Below are positions 1 through 7,012 of a stretch of DNA of 7,658 bases, piece after piece (within the stretch, counting starts at the first letter, position 1; each line of letters starts with the position of its first letter). The stretch spans positions 1-7,658 of the forward strand of contig JAALLB010000078.1 in the NCBI GenBank assembly GCA_011087745.1, written 5' to 3'. A program made the position numbers and the translations under genes. The stretch is from Hyphomicrobiales bacterium (GTDB lineage: Bacteria; Pseudomonadota; Alphaproteobacteria; Rhizobiales; Rhizobiaceae). The notes beneath the pieces were generated by a model. The model did no database searches and had not been told where the DNA came from. It saw only the letters and a list, made by a program, of their open reading frames with translations.

Positions 1-185
1 CAGGGCAATCCAACTCGGATACACGATGGCGAAAGATGTGTGAATCGAGTAGGGTAGCTGGGCAGTTACATTTTTTGAAGCATTGCGCTCAACATTATCC
101 AATTGCTTTCCTCCCTTCGGTAAAACCGAAGTTAGAAAACTATACAGTTCGCAAAATAAACTTCAAATCAATCAGATGTTATTTT
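1..185. other. Left-edge non-coding stretch downstream of gyrB
   Basis: I see no recognisable gene here. On the minus strand a frame is open from about position 142 to the window edge, and a GGAGG-like sequence (about 108-113) lies 7 nt before a TTG. The predicted peptide resembles no family I know, and 47 open codons can occur by chance. A frame on the plus strand crosses into gyrB and looks like a shadow. The region holds a small hairpin at 115-131, listed separately. Confidence 0.4.
115..131. other. Short perfect inverted repeat downstream of gyrB
   Basis: CTTCGGT at 115-121 and ACCGAAG at 125-131 are perfect complements separated by three bases, giving a 7-bp stem. It lies 55-71 nt beyond the gyrB stop codon in the direction of gyrB transcription. 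Neither strand has a T run directly after the stem, so it does not look like a standard intrinsic terminator. It could still help define the gyrB transcript end. Confidence 0.3.
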
Positions 186-2618
186 CTAGATATCCAGATT
201 TGCAACGTTCAATGCGTTTGTTTGGATGAAGTCTCGACGTGGCTCAACTTCTTCGCCCATAAGGCGGGTAAACAAATCATCAGCCTCAGCGGCCTCATTT
301 ACTTTTACCTGCAATAGAGATCGAGCATCAGGATCCAGCGTTGTTTCCCAAAGCTGATCTGGGTTCATTTCACCCAACCCTTTATAGCGTTGTAGTGCCA
401 AACCTTTACGACCAGTTTCAAAGACTTGTTCCAGTAGAGCAAGTGGACCAGAAATGGTAAGAAATGTTTCTTTGCGTTGGAATACAGGAGGTTTTCCGTA
501 AACTTCCTGAAGTTCACCCGCAAATCCATCAAGTCGTAGTGCATCAGCAGAGCCAATTAGCGCCATATCAACGTTGGCAACTTCTTTAACGCCGCGCACC
601 ATGCGTTCAAATAACAGACCACCATCATCGCCAACTTTGCCAATCCAGCCGCGCTCCGTTTCATCAGAAATAATATCAAGCCGTTTGGCCACATATTCTG
701 CAGCTTGTGCCGCCAATGTTGGATCATTCATCATCTCTGCATTTAATGCGCCGGCAATTGCAGCTTGTTCTACAACGTCTTTATTGTAGCGAGAATGAAT
801 ACCAGAAAGCAGTGTTTTAATTTTTAGCGCTGTTGTGATCACCGATTTCAGATCTGGACCTGTACGAACTTCTCCATTGGTGAGTTCAAGACTTGCTTCT
901 TCAAGGCCGCCATCAATCAGGAAGTCTTCCAGCGCTCTTTCATCCTTGAGATATTGCGATGATTTTCCCTTGGTTACTTTATATAGTGGAGGCTGAGCAA
1001 TATACAGATAACCGCGTTCAATAAGTTCGGGCATTTGACGGAAGAAAAAAGTCAGCAGCAAGGTTCTTATGTGGGCGCCATCTACATCCGCATCTGTCAT
1101 GATAATAATGCGGTGGTAACGAATTTTTTCAATGTCGAATTCATCCTTGCCAATGCCCGTACCAAGTGCGGTTATCAGCGTACCAATTTCCTGGCTGCCC
1201 AGCATGCGATCAAATCTGGCCCGTTCCACATTCAAGATTTTACCGCGCAGAGGAAGTACGGCCTGGTTTGCACGGTTCCGCCCTTGTTTTGCAGAACCGC
1301 CAGCACTATCGCCCTCCACCAGAAAAACTTCAGACTTTGAAGGGTCACATTCTTGGCAGTCAGATAATTTGCCTTTCAGGAAACTCACATCCAGCGCGCC
1401 TTTGCGCCGGGTCAATTCACGGGCCTTACGCGCGGCTTCACGTGCGGATGCCGCTTCGACAACTTTTGTAATAACAATTTTTGCTTCGGCCGGGTTTTCT
1501 TCAAACCATGAGCTCAAAGTTTCATTGACCAGGCTTTCGACAACCGGACGTACTTCTGAAGAAACAAGCTTGTCCTTGGTTTGAGATGAAAATTTCGGGT
1601 CAGGCACCTTAACAGAAAGGACACAGGTTAATCCTTCCCGGCAGTCATCGCCGGTTAGCGAAACTTTTTCCTTTTTCGAAACGCCGGATGAATCTGCATA
1701 ACCGTTTACCTGGCGTGTCAGTGCTCCACGAAAACCAGCCAAGTGCGTGCCACCATCTCTTTGCGGGATGTTATTGGTAAAACAAAGCACATTTTCATGG
1801 TAAGAATCATTCCACCAAAGGGCAACTTCAACAGTGATACCGTCTTTATCTGATTTCAGATAAATAGGCGTTTCAATCAAGGCTGATTTGGTGCGGTCCA
1901 GATATTTGACAAACTCTTCCAGACCGCCTTCGTAATAAAGCTCTACGGATTGGTCTTCTGCACTGCGTTTGTCCGATAAAAGAATGCGCGTGCCAGAGTT
2001 TAGAAACGCAAGTTCGCGCAGACGTTTTTCGAGTGTTTTGAAATCAAACTCGACCATCGTAAAAGTGTCTTCAGATGGCATGAAGGTAACTTCTGTACCA
2101 GAATAATCACCCGCATCTCCCACTTCTTCCAAAGGGCCATCCGAAACCCCATGGGTAAAGGAAACCTCATGCCATTTGCCATCTCGAGCAATTCTAAGTT
2201 TCAAGGAAACAGAAAGCGCGTTCACAACTGAAACGCCCACGCCGTGAAGGCCGCCAGAAACCTTGTATGAATTTTGGTCAAATTTACCACCAGCGTGAAG
2301 CTGGGTCATGATTACTTCAGCTGCAGAAATACCTTCTTCTTCGTGAATGCCAACCGGAATTCCGCGACCATTATCTGTAACGGTTACTGAACCATCTGGG
2401 TTAAGCGTAACCGTTACACGGTCCGCATGACCTGCAAGAACTTCATCAATACCGTTATCAACAACCTCATAGACCATGTGATGAAGCCCAGACCCGTCAT
2501 CAGTATCACCGATATACATGCCGGGACGTTTTCGTACTGCATCAAGTCCCTTGAGAACCTTGATGGAATCCGCGCTATATTCAGCAGGATCGATATCTTC
2601 TTCGGGTATATCACTCAT
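186..2618 (-). CDS. gyrB: DNA gyrase subunit B
   Basis: This is the ATPase subunit of the type IIA topoisomerase that introduces negative supercoils, acting in the cytoplasm with GyrA. From the ATG at 2618 the protein is 810 residues, close to the usual GyrB length. The GHKL ATPase domain shows DAVRKRPGMYIG near 27-38, EVVDNGIDE near 51-59, DNGRGIP near 82-88 and the GLHGVGVSVVNALS loop near 123-136. QTKDKL near 346 includes the transducer-domain lysine that contacts ATP. The TOPRIM domain has EGDSAGG near 435 and DADVDG near 509, and the C-terminal segment carries QRYKGLGEM. A TTG at 2651 would add 11 residues without clear homology, so I prefer the ATG, which has only a weak AGG 9 nt upstream. 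The position after the ATPase Asn is Gly where Ala or Ser is usual. The gene is divergent from the P450 gene, and no recF, dnaN or dnaA is next to it here. Confidence 0.98.
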   Translation of the reverse strand: MSDIPEEDIDPAEYSADSIKVLKGLDAVRKRPGMYIGDTDDGSGLHHMVYEVVDNGIDEVLAGHADRVTVTLNPDGSVTVTDNGRGIPVGIHEEEGISAAEVIMTQLHAGGKFDQNSYKVSGGLHGVGVSVVNALSVSLKLRIARDGKWHEVSFTHGVSDGPLEEVGDAGDYSGTEVTFMPSEDTFTMVEFDFKTLEKRLRELAFLNSGTRILLSDKRSAEDQSVELYYEGGLEEFVKYLDRTKSALIETPIYLKSDKDGITVEVALWWNDSYHENVLCFTNNIPQRDGGTHLAGFRGALTRQVNGYADSSGVSKKEKVSLTGDDCREGLTCVLSVKVPDPKFSSQTKDKLVSSEVRPVVESLVNETLSSWFEENPAEAKIVITKVVEAASAREAARKARELTRRKGALDVSFLKGKLSDCQECDPSKSEVFLVEGDSAGGSAKQGRNRANQAVLPLRGKILNVERARFDRMLGSQEIGTLITALGTGIGKDEFDIEKIRYHRIIIMTDADVDGAHIRTLLLTFFFRQMPELIERGYLYIAQPPLYKVTKGKSSQYLKDERALEDFLIDGGLEEASLELTNGEVRTGPDLKSVITTALKIKTLLSGIHSRYNKDVVEQAAIAGALNAEMMNDPTLAAQAAEYVAKRLDIISDETERGWIGKVGDDGGLLFERMVRGVKEVANVDMALIGSADALRLDGFAGELQEVYGKPPVFQRKETFLTISGPLALLEQVFETGRKGLALQRYKGLGEMNPDQLWETTLDPDARSLLQVKVNEAAEADDLFTRLMGEEVEPRRDFIQTNALNVANLDI

Positions 2619-2681
2619 AAAATATTGCCTGTTTTTTCCGCTGTATTTCAAGAATACGAATCAGCGATTTTTTCTACTCTA

Positions 2682-2710
2682 TATATAGGCGTTTTCAGCC
2701 AATTTTCCAA
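2682..2710 (-). promoter_or_regulatory. Candidate gyrB promoter (sigma-70 type)
   Basis: Read on the minus strand, TTGGAA (2705-2710) lies 17 nt from TATATA (2682-2687), within an AT-rich patch. The spacing is ideal, and each hexamer matches the consensus at four of six positions. Initiation would fall near 2675 and give a leader of about 57 nt before the ATG at 2618. The prediction comes from the sequence pattern only. Gyrase genes are often induced by DNA relaxation through the promoter -10 region, but nothing here tests that. Confidence 0.4.
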
Positions 2711-2803
2711 ATTTCAGATGAGGTTTTCCAGTGTTTGAAATTACAACAGAAGAGACAGTTTGCCACTATGAAAATTATGCCCCGGAAGACTTATGTATAG
2801 TTC

Positions 2804-2809
2804 AAGGAG
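2804..2809 (+). promoter_or_regulatory. Ribosome binding site setting the P450 start
   Basis: AAGGAG lies 8 nt before the ATG at 2818. This near-ideal site favours 2818 over the GTG at 2731 as the true P450 start. Confidence 0.7.
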
Positions 2810-3069
2810 TTATTTTTATGGATACTGCCTCTACCCTGTTCTTTCCACCCGCTCCAAAGCCTAGAACAGTCCCGCCTTCATTGTTCCAAATGCTTAAGGT
2901 TATCTATAAAAACCCAATAGAGCTTTGGGGTGAGCCTTCTTATAACGAACCCTATGTTTACATTCGCTCAGGCATTGGCGGGCCATTACTGGTTGCCAAC
3001 GATCCCAGTCTGATTAAGCACGTTCTGGTTGATAAGGCCTCTAACTATAAAATGGCAAAAATTCGCCAA

Positions 3070-3074
3070 TTTTA
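3070..3074 (+). other. First frameshift site in the P450 gene
   Basis: After the codon CAA (Arg-Gln context, residue 84), only five bases, TTTTA, precede the codon TTG that begins LRPILKDGLLT. Six bases are needed to stay in frame. Restoring one T to the TTTT run gives Q-F-L-L-R-P-I-L, which matches the usual P450 spacing. Without it the frame ends at the TGA at 3088-3090. Confidence 0.8.
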
Positions 3075-3986
3075 TTGCGCCCAATTTTGAAAGATGGTCT
3101 TCTAACTGCAGAAGGCGATATTTGGAAGCGATCCAGAAAAGCGATGGCACCTGTATTCACCCCGCGCCATATTCATGGGTTTGCGCAGTCCATGCTCAAT
3201 TCGACTGAAGAGTTTGTAGAGCGTTATGAAACCATGGATGGGCCTTTTGATATGGCTCATCATATGACGGAATTAACGTTCGATATTCTTTCTGAAACGC
3301 TTTTTTCCAAGCAGATTGTTGGTAATCCGGACACTTTCGGTGAGCAGGTAGAGCGCTTGTTTGAAACTGCAGGGCGCGTTGATCCCCTTGATATACTTGG
3401 CGCACCCGAATGGGTCCCCCGCTTTACAAGATTCAGGGCCCGAAAGCCTTTGGCATATTTTCGTAAATTGGTGACCGAGACTGTGGATCAAAGAAAAGCG
3501 AAAATACAATCAGGAGAAGAGGTGCCAGATGATTTCATGACCCTCCTTTTAAAGGTTGAAGGTCCGGAGGGTCTTACACGGTCTGAAATTGAGGATAATG
3601 TAATCACCTTTATTGGCGCCGGCCACGAAACAACCGCTCGAGCATTGGGTTGGGCAATTTATCTATTAGCCAAAGCACCAGAAGAGCGCCGTAAGGTGGA
3701 AGAAGAAGTTACAAGAGTAACCAAAGAAGTAAAAGACCCCGTGGATTGGTTAAGTGCAATGCCGCAAACAAGAGCGGTTTTTGAAGAAGCCATGCGGCTT
3801 TATCCTCCTGCTCCCACAATTAGCCGTGATGCCATTGAGGACATTGAGTGGGAGGGCGTGACGATAACCAAGGGCACACAGGTGCTGATCATGCCTTGGA
3901 CGTTGCATCGTCATCGATTGTATTGGGATAATCCTGATGCATTCATGCCATCGCGGTTTTTACCGGAAAATCGTGAAAAGCTAAAT

Positions 3987-3991
3987 AAAAT
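3987..3991 (+). other. Second frameshift site in the P450 gene
   Basis: The frame that starts near 3075 reads through an AAAA run and then loses P450 similarity just before the heme loop. Between AAA (3987-3989) and CAA (3992-3994) there are two bases where three are needed. Adding one A or T yields N-K-x-Q-Y-L-P-F-G-A-G-P-R-I-C-I-G in a single frame. Without it, translation continues to a stop at 4140-4142 and the cysteine ligand is lost. Confidence 0.85.
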
Positions 3992-4162
3992 CAATATTTG
4001 CCGTTTGGTGCAGGACCACGAATTTGTATTGGAGCAACTTTTGCTTTGCAAGAAGCAGTTATTGCCCTTGGAATTTTATTGTCTAGATTCAGGTTTGACA
4101 TGGCAGAAGGCGCTCAAGAACCCTGGCCAGTGCAGAAATTAACAACTCAGCCTAATGGTGGG

Positions 4163-4190
4163 TTGCAGATGGTTGTGACTGCGTTATAAA
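4163..4190 (+). promoter_or_regulatory. Weak candidate ppa promoter
   Basis: TTGCAG (4163-4168) and TATAAA (4185-4190) are 16 nt apart and overlap the end of the P450 frame. The -10 matches the consensus at five of six positions and the -35 at three. Transcription would begin near 4197, leaving a 45-nt leader before ppa. The 52-nt gap after the P450 has no terminator, so read-through from the P450 promoter is equally possible. Confidence 0.25.
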
Positions 4191-4241
4191 GCTCGCAAAA
4201 TCAACCACGCTTAACTCACAAGCAAAATGAAAGTTTAGATC

Positions 4242-4775
4242 ATGCGTCTTGAAGCAATTCCAGTTGGCAATAATCCGCCAGAAGACATTAATGTTGTCAT
4301 AGAAATCCCATATGGCGGAGAGCCGATAAAATACGAAATGGACAAGGATTCTCAGGCAATCTTCGTTGATCGTATTCTTTCCACCTCAATGCGCTACCCA
4401 GGAAACTATGGTTTCGTGCCACACACTTTGTCGGATGATGGTGATCCAATCGATGTACTTATCGCTGACACAACACCGTTGATGCCAGGTTCCGTTATCA
4501 ATTGTCGCCCAATTGGCGTTCTTTATATGACAGATGAAGCAGGCGGCGATGAAAAACTGATCGCGGTTCCATCCCCAAAAATCAATCCAATGTTCAAAGA
4601 CGTTCATGAAATGTCAGATTTACCTACCCTTGTGGGAGAGCAGATCACACACTTTTTCGAGCGTTATAAGGATCTGGAAAAGAACAAATGGGCAAAGACC
4701 GATGGTTATGGCGATGCTTCAAAAGCAAAAGAAGCAATCCAAACGGCAATCGCAGCTCACAACGCAAAAAGCTGA
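4242..4775 (+). CDS. ppa: Inorganic pyrophosphatase (family I)
   Basis: This cytoplasmic enzyme hydrolyses pyrophosphate to two phosphates, pulling DNA, RNA and aminoacyl-tRNA synthesis forward. The 177-residue length is typical of bacterial family I enzymes. Active-site residues in their family positions include Glu21, Lys30, Glu32, Arg44 and Tyr56. The signature DDGDPID at 65-71 supplies metal-binding aspartates 66, 68 and 71, and DEAGGDEK at 98-105 supplies Asp98, Asp103 and Lys105. Tyr142 and Lys143 bind phosphate near the C-terminus. No active-site residue is missing. The start is preceded by a modest AAAG 10 nt upstream, and the MRLEAIPVGNNPPEDI beginning matches the family N-terminus, so the start is secure. 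It follows the P450 by 52 nt on the same strand and converges on gshB with one base between the stop codons. Confidence 0.98.
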   Translation: MRLEAIPVGNNPPEDINVVIEIPYGGEPIKYEMDKDSQAIFVDRILSTSMRYPGNYGFVPHTLSDDGDPIDVLIADTTPLMPGSVINCRPIGVLYMTDEAGGDEKLIAVPSPKINPMFKDVHEMSDLPTLVGEQITHFFERYKDLEKNKWAKTDGYGDASKAKEAIQTAIAAHNAKS

Positions 4776-4781
4776 TTCAGC
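4766..4781 (-). terminator. Possible weak terminator at the gshB/ppa convergent ends
   Basis: GCTGATTCAGC at 4771-4781 is a palindrome centred on the spacer base between the two stop codons. Read on the minus strand, it is followed directly by TTTTT (4770-4766). That arrangement suits gshB termination, but the stem is only about 4 bp with a 3-nt loop. A weaker TTTTT lies at 4789-4793 for the other direction, 7 nt past the palindrome. The stronger hairpin at 4795-4822 may assist. Confidence 0.25.
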
Positions 4782-5718
4782 CAACGCGTTTTTCTATTGC
4801 ATCCCAAACAAGGGATGCAATATCAGTTCCTGAGAAATTCTTCACCTCGCGAATTCCAGTTGGCGAGGTGACATTGATCTCGGTCATATAATCACCAATC
4901 ACATCAATGCCAACAAAGATAAAGCCTTGATCTACCAAGGTTGGCTTTATGCGTTCGCAGATTTCTTTTTCCCGTTTTGTAAGTTCAGAATGTTCAGCGC
5001 GGCCACCCACATGCATGTTGGATCGGGCATCAGTTTCTGCAGGTATACGATTTATCGCTCCAACAGGTTCGCCATCCACCAAAATAATGCGCTTATCACC
5101 ACCCCGTACTTCTTTAAGGTAGCGCTGTGCAATTAAAGGCTCGCGAAATTGTGCGTCGAAAATCTCCAACAAGGATGTGAAGTTCATGTCATCCTTGGGC
5201 AGGAAAAATACACCGGCACCACCATTGCCATATAGCGGTTTGATGATGATATCGCCCATTTCCTTTCGGAACGCAGTAATTGCATCATGATCGCGTGTAA
5301 TGAGCGTTTCAGGCATCAGATCAGCAAATTCTGTAACCAGAATTTTTTCAGGCGCATTACGGACAGATGCCGGATCATTGACAACCAATGTCTTTGGATG
5401 GACGCGCTCCAGAATATGCGTTGTGGTAATGTACGACATATCAAATGGCGGGTCTTGGCGCAGTTGAATGACGTCAAGTTCGGAAAGATCAGTAACTTTC
5501 TTTTCGCCTAGCGTGAAGTGATCACCTTTCACATCCTTAAGGGACATTTCTTCAATTGCTGCCTGGACAACGCCATTGCGCAATTGAAGTGCCTGAGGCT
5601 CCCAGTGGTAGAGTGTGTGCCCGCGGTTTTGAGCTTCCAGACCCAAGGCGAAACTTGAATCGCCCTCAATGTGTACGGTCGATACATGATCCATCTGAAA
5701 TCCGACTTTAAGACCCAT
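4777..5718 (-). CDS. gshB: Glutathione synthetase (ATP-grasp)
   Basis: GshB joins gamma-glutamylcysteine and glycine using ATP, the second step of glutathione synthesis in the cytoplasm. The 313 residues match the usual prokaryotic length of about 315. The N-terminal substrate domain includes VGFQMDHVSTVHIEGDSS and RQDPPFDMSY (88-97). The ATP-grasp part shows KPLYGNGGAG at 160-169 (nucleotide lysine and glycine-rich loop), DKRIILVDGEPVGAINRIP from 208, and TEINVTSPTGIRE at 279-291, with Glu280 and Asn282 as expected magnesium ligands. The start ATG at 5718 has a strong AGGAG (5726-5730) 7 nt upstream. It is the last gene of the minus-strand group after yraN, from which it is separated by 60 nt, so it may also have its own promoter. 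Its 3' end abuts ppa. The partner gene gshA is not in this window. Confidence 0.98.
   Translation of the reverse strand: MGLKVGFQMDHVSTVHIEGDSSFALGLEAQNRGHTLYHWEPQALQLRNGVVQAAIEEMSLKDVKGDHFTLGEKKVTDLSELDVIQLRQDPPFDMSYITTTHILERVHPKTLVVNDPASVRNAPEKILVTEFADLMPETLITRDHDAITAFRKEMGDIIIKPLYGNGGAGVFFLPKDDMNFTSLLEIFDAQFREPLIAQRYLKEVRGGDKRIILVDGEPVGAINRIPAETDARSNMHVGGRAEHSELTKREKEICERIKPTLVDQGFIFVGIDVIGDYMTEINVTSPTGIREVKNFSGTDIASLVWDAIEKRVG
4795..4822. repeat. 11-bp perfect inverted repeat in the gshB 3' end
   Basis: TATTGCATCCC at 4795-4805 and GGGATGCAATA at 4812-4822 are perfect complements around the 6-nt spacer AAACAA. The hairpin lies inside the last codons of gshB (encoding roughly D-I-A-S-L-V-W-D-A-I-E) and 20-47 nt past the ppa stop. 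No T run follows it directly on either strand. It could act as a transcript-end barrier for ppa, or protect either mRNA from 3' decay. Confidence 0.5.
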
Positions 5719-5778
5719 GGAGCTTCTCCTGAATTAGTTGAAGTTCAGATTTAGGAGTTAAGAAGGCGAGTTGCAATC
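5719..5778 (-). promoter_or_regulatory. gshB leader between yraN and gshB
   Basis: This 60-nt gap contains a clear Shine-Dalgarno AGGAG (5726-5730) 7 nt before the gshB ATG. On the minus strand TTGCAA and TAAATC occur 17 nt apart, which is a poor promoter match. No terminator hairpin separates yraN from gshB, so co-transcription is likely. Confidence 0.45.
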
Positions 5779-6147
5779 TTAAAATGCGTTTTCATAATGA
5801 GTGGGCCATTTCCATGGGCGTACTGCAATGATGTCATAGCGAATGGATAACAGGTGCGCATTCTTTTGTGTTGCTAGCCACAGGTCGCCTGCAGCCTCAA
5901 TTCTACGCTGACTAGAAATACTAACCGCATCAAATGCCTCTTCAATTGTTGGCCTCGCCTTAACCTCAACCATCACAATTAAGTGTCCCTTGCGAGCAAT
6001 AATATCAATTTCGCCAAGCTTGGTTTTATATCGCATGCTGAGTATTCGATAACCCTTCAGAACCAAACTTGCTGCCGCAATCCATTCAGATAAATGCCCC
6101 CATTTTTGGGCACGCCTTCGCTTAATGGTTTCTGGTTCAGCGCTCAT
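5779..6147 (-). CDS. yraN: YraN/UPF0102 family nuclease-like protein
   Basis: A 122-residue member of the UPF0102 (YraN) family, small cytoplasmic proteins with a PD-(D/E)xK nuclease-like fold of uncertain role. The recognition core is LGEIDIIARKGHLIVMVEVKAR at about 44-65. It supplies Glu46, Asp48, Glu61 and Lys63 in the GExDxxx...ExK pattern, and the upstream GxxxE (Gly17...Glu21) is also present. All expected catalytic-type residues are therefore kept. The length is normal for the family. The start ATG at 6147 lies within the end of rsmI: the sequence ATGAGCGCTGA contains both the yraN start and the rsmI stop, an 11-nt overlap that suggests translational coupling. An rsmI-yraN pair is widespread in proteobacteria. 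A biochemical role cannot be read from the sequence; relatedness to Holliday-junction-resolvase-like folds is family knowledge, not evidence of activity here. Confidence 0.93.
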   Translation of the reverse strand: MSAEPETIKRRRAQKWGHLSEWIAAASLVLKGYRILSMRYKTKLGEIDIIARKGHLIVMVEVKARPTIEEAFDAVSISSQRRIEAAGDLWLATQKNAHLLSIRYDIIAVRPWKWPTHYENAF

Positions 6148-7012
6148 TTTTTTCTTTTAGGGTTAAGGCCTGCTGGTAAAGATCTCGCTTTGAACCGCCA
6201 GTAAGGGTGGCTGCTTCTGCAGCTGCTTTGCTTACAGACATGGTTTGCATGAGTTCCATTAGCAATGTTTCAGTATCCTGAATTTCTCCTTGCTTCGGCG
6301 GCGCCACTAGAATCACGATTTCACCTTTGGTAGTTTTACCTGCAAAATTTTCTGCAAGTTCCATTAAAGTTCCTCTGGCTACTTCTTCATGCAATTTGGT
6401 CAATTCACGCGCAACACATGCACTTCGATCTGGACCAAAAACCTCAACCATGTCGCTCAATGCCTTATCAACACGATTGGGGCTTTCAAAAAAAATCAGC
6501 GTGGAAGGTATTACAATTAAAGGTTCCAGTTTTGCTCTTCGAGCGCCTTGTTTTGTTGGTAAGAAGCCTGCAAAAGTCCAAATATCAGTGGGCAAGCCGC
6601 TTGCGACCAACGCCGTTACGGGCGCCGTTGCGCCGGGCAATGGCCAAACACAAATACCGGCTTCATGTGCCAAATCAATCAAACGAAAACCAGGGTCGGA
6701 TACAAGAGGCGTCCCTGCATCACTTACCTGCACAACTGACTTTCCTGCCTTCAGGTCTTCAACGATCCGGGGCCCGGCAGTATTTGCATTGTGCTCATGA
6801 TAGGAAATTGTTTTGGTCTTAATTCCATAGTGTCGAAGCAATTTACCTGTTACGCGCGTGTCTTCGCAGGCAATCAGGTCGCATCCTGCCAGGGCCTCTA
6901 AGACACGGATTGTTATATCACCCAAATTTCCAATCGGCGTTGCAGCGATATAAAGCCCTGGCTCTATATGACGTGCTTCAATACTTGTGTTTTTGATTAG
7001 AAATTCAGAAAT
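6137..7012 (-). CDS. rsmI: 16S rRNA (cytidine1402-2'-O)-methyltransferase
   Basis: RsmI 2'-O-methylates C1402 in the decoding centre of 16S rRNA using S-adenosylmethionine, and belongs to the tetrapyrrole-methylase-like SPOUT-unrelated fold. Motifs in order are ATPIGNLGD (24-32), IACEDTRVT (47-55), SDAGTPLVSDPGFRL (97-111) and FFESPNRV (174-181). The first TTG or ATG in frame is TTG at 6925, inside ATPIGN-L-GD, which would delete the first conserved strand. The frame stays open to a TAA just past 7020, and the residues FLIKNTSIEARHIEPGLYIA match the normal family N-terminus. The only fitting start is ATT at 7010-7012, 8 nt after AAAGGA, giving 291 residues, a normal length. The gene overlaps the oxidoreductase stop by 8 nt and yraN by 11 nt. 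Function is near certain. The start codon is an inference: real ATT use, a point mutation of ATG, or a base-calling error. Confidence 0.92.
   Translation of the reverse strand: MSEFLIKNTSIEARHIEPGLYIAATPIGNLGDITIRVLEALAGCDLIACEDTRVTGKLLRHYGIKTKTISYHEHNANTAGPRIVEDLKAGKSVVQVSDAGTPLVSDPGFRLIDLAHEAGICVWPLPGATAPVTALVASGLPTDIWTFAGFLPTKQGARRAKLEPLIVIPSTLIFFESPNRVDKALSDMVEVFGPDRSACVARELTKLHEEVARGTLMELAENFAGKTTKGEIVILVAPPKQGEIQDTETLLMELMQTMSVSKAAAEAATLTGGSKRDLYQQALTLKEKNER

Larger units (their letters stand above)
2619..2817. other. Divergent intergenic region between gyrB and the P450 gene
   Basis: These 199 nt must hold the control elements of both divergent genes. The gyrB side has the promoter listed separately, and the P450 side has a strong Shine-Dalgarno sequence at 2804-2809. 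I could not assign a convincing -35/-10 pair for the P450 gene. An open frame from a GTG at 2731 runs through here into the P450, but its extra 29 residues lack P450 character, so it is probably a fortuitous extension. No operator-like palindrome stood out. Confidence 0.5.
2818..4189 (+). pseudogene. Cytochrome P450 monooxygenase, interrupted by two frameshifts
   Basis: A heme-thiolate monooxygenase whose reading frame is split across three frames: 2818-3069, then 3075-3989, then 3992-4189. Adding one base at each junction restores a continuous protein of about 457 residues, a normal bacterial P450 length. In that reconstruction the oxygen-activating I-helix motif AGHETT is at 268-273, the K-helix ExxR (EAMR) at 324-327, and the heme-binding loop FGAGPRICIG at 397-406 with Cys404 as the iron ligand. 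The N-terminus has no clear signal peptide or membrane anchor, so the enzyme would be soluble. The order of motifs and the AGHETTA and PFGAGPRICIG signatures fit P450s of the CYP102/CYP4-like kind, but I cannot name the CYP family or the substrate. No ferredoxin or reductase gene is adjacent. As written, the first frame gives only about 90 residues and no heme-binding site. All catalytic motifs are intact, so the gene is either a very recent pseudogene or a functional gene with sequencing errors. Confidence 0.9.

Noticed and set aside
36..317. Plus-strand 93-codon open frame overlapping the gyrB 3' end
   Set aside because: It runs antisense into a certain gyrB, has no good ribosome binding site, and its product is composition-biased with no family resemblance.
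1132..1584. 150-codon plus-strand frame inside gyrB, and other plus-strand frames at 1035-1471
   Set aside because: They are antisense shadows of the conserved GyrB TOPRIM region, rich in Ser, Arg and Pro as expected from reverse-complement coding.
2731..2817. N-terminal extension of the P450 from GTG 2731
   Set aside because: The added residues lack P450 features, and the ATG at 2818 has a far better ribosome binding site.
4094..4099. Perfect TTGACA hexamer in the P450 3' end as a ppa promoter
   Set aside because: No -10-like hexamer lies 16-18 nt downstream; the weaker pair at 4163-4190 fits better.
3075..4142. A 355-residue free-standing P450 from TTG 3075
   Set aside because: It lacks the N-terminal region and the heme-ligand cysteine. 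It is the middle segment of one frameshifted gene, not a separate protein.
6327..6822. Plus-strand frames of 134 and 157 codons opposite rsmI
   Set aside because: They are antisense to conserved RsmI motifs and have no recognisable domains.
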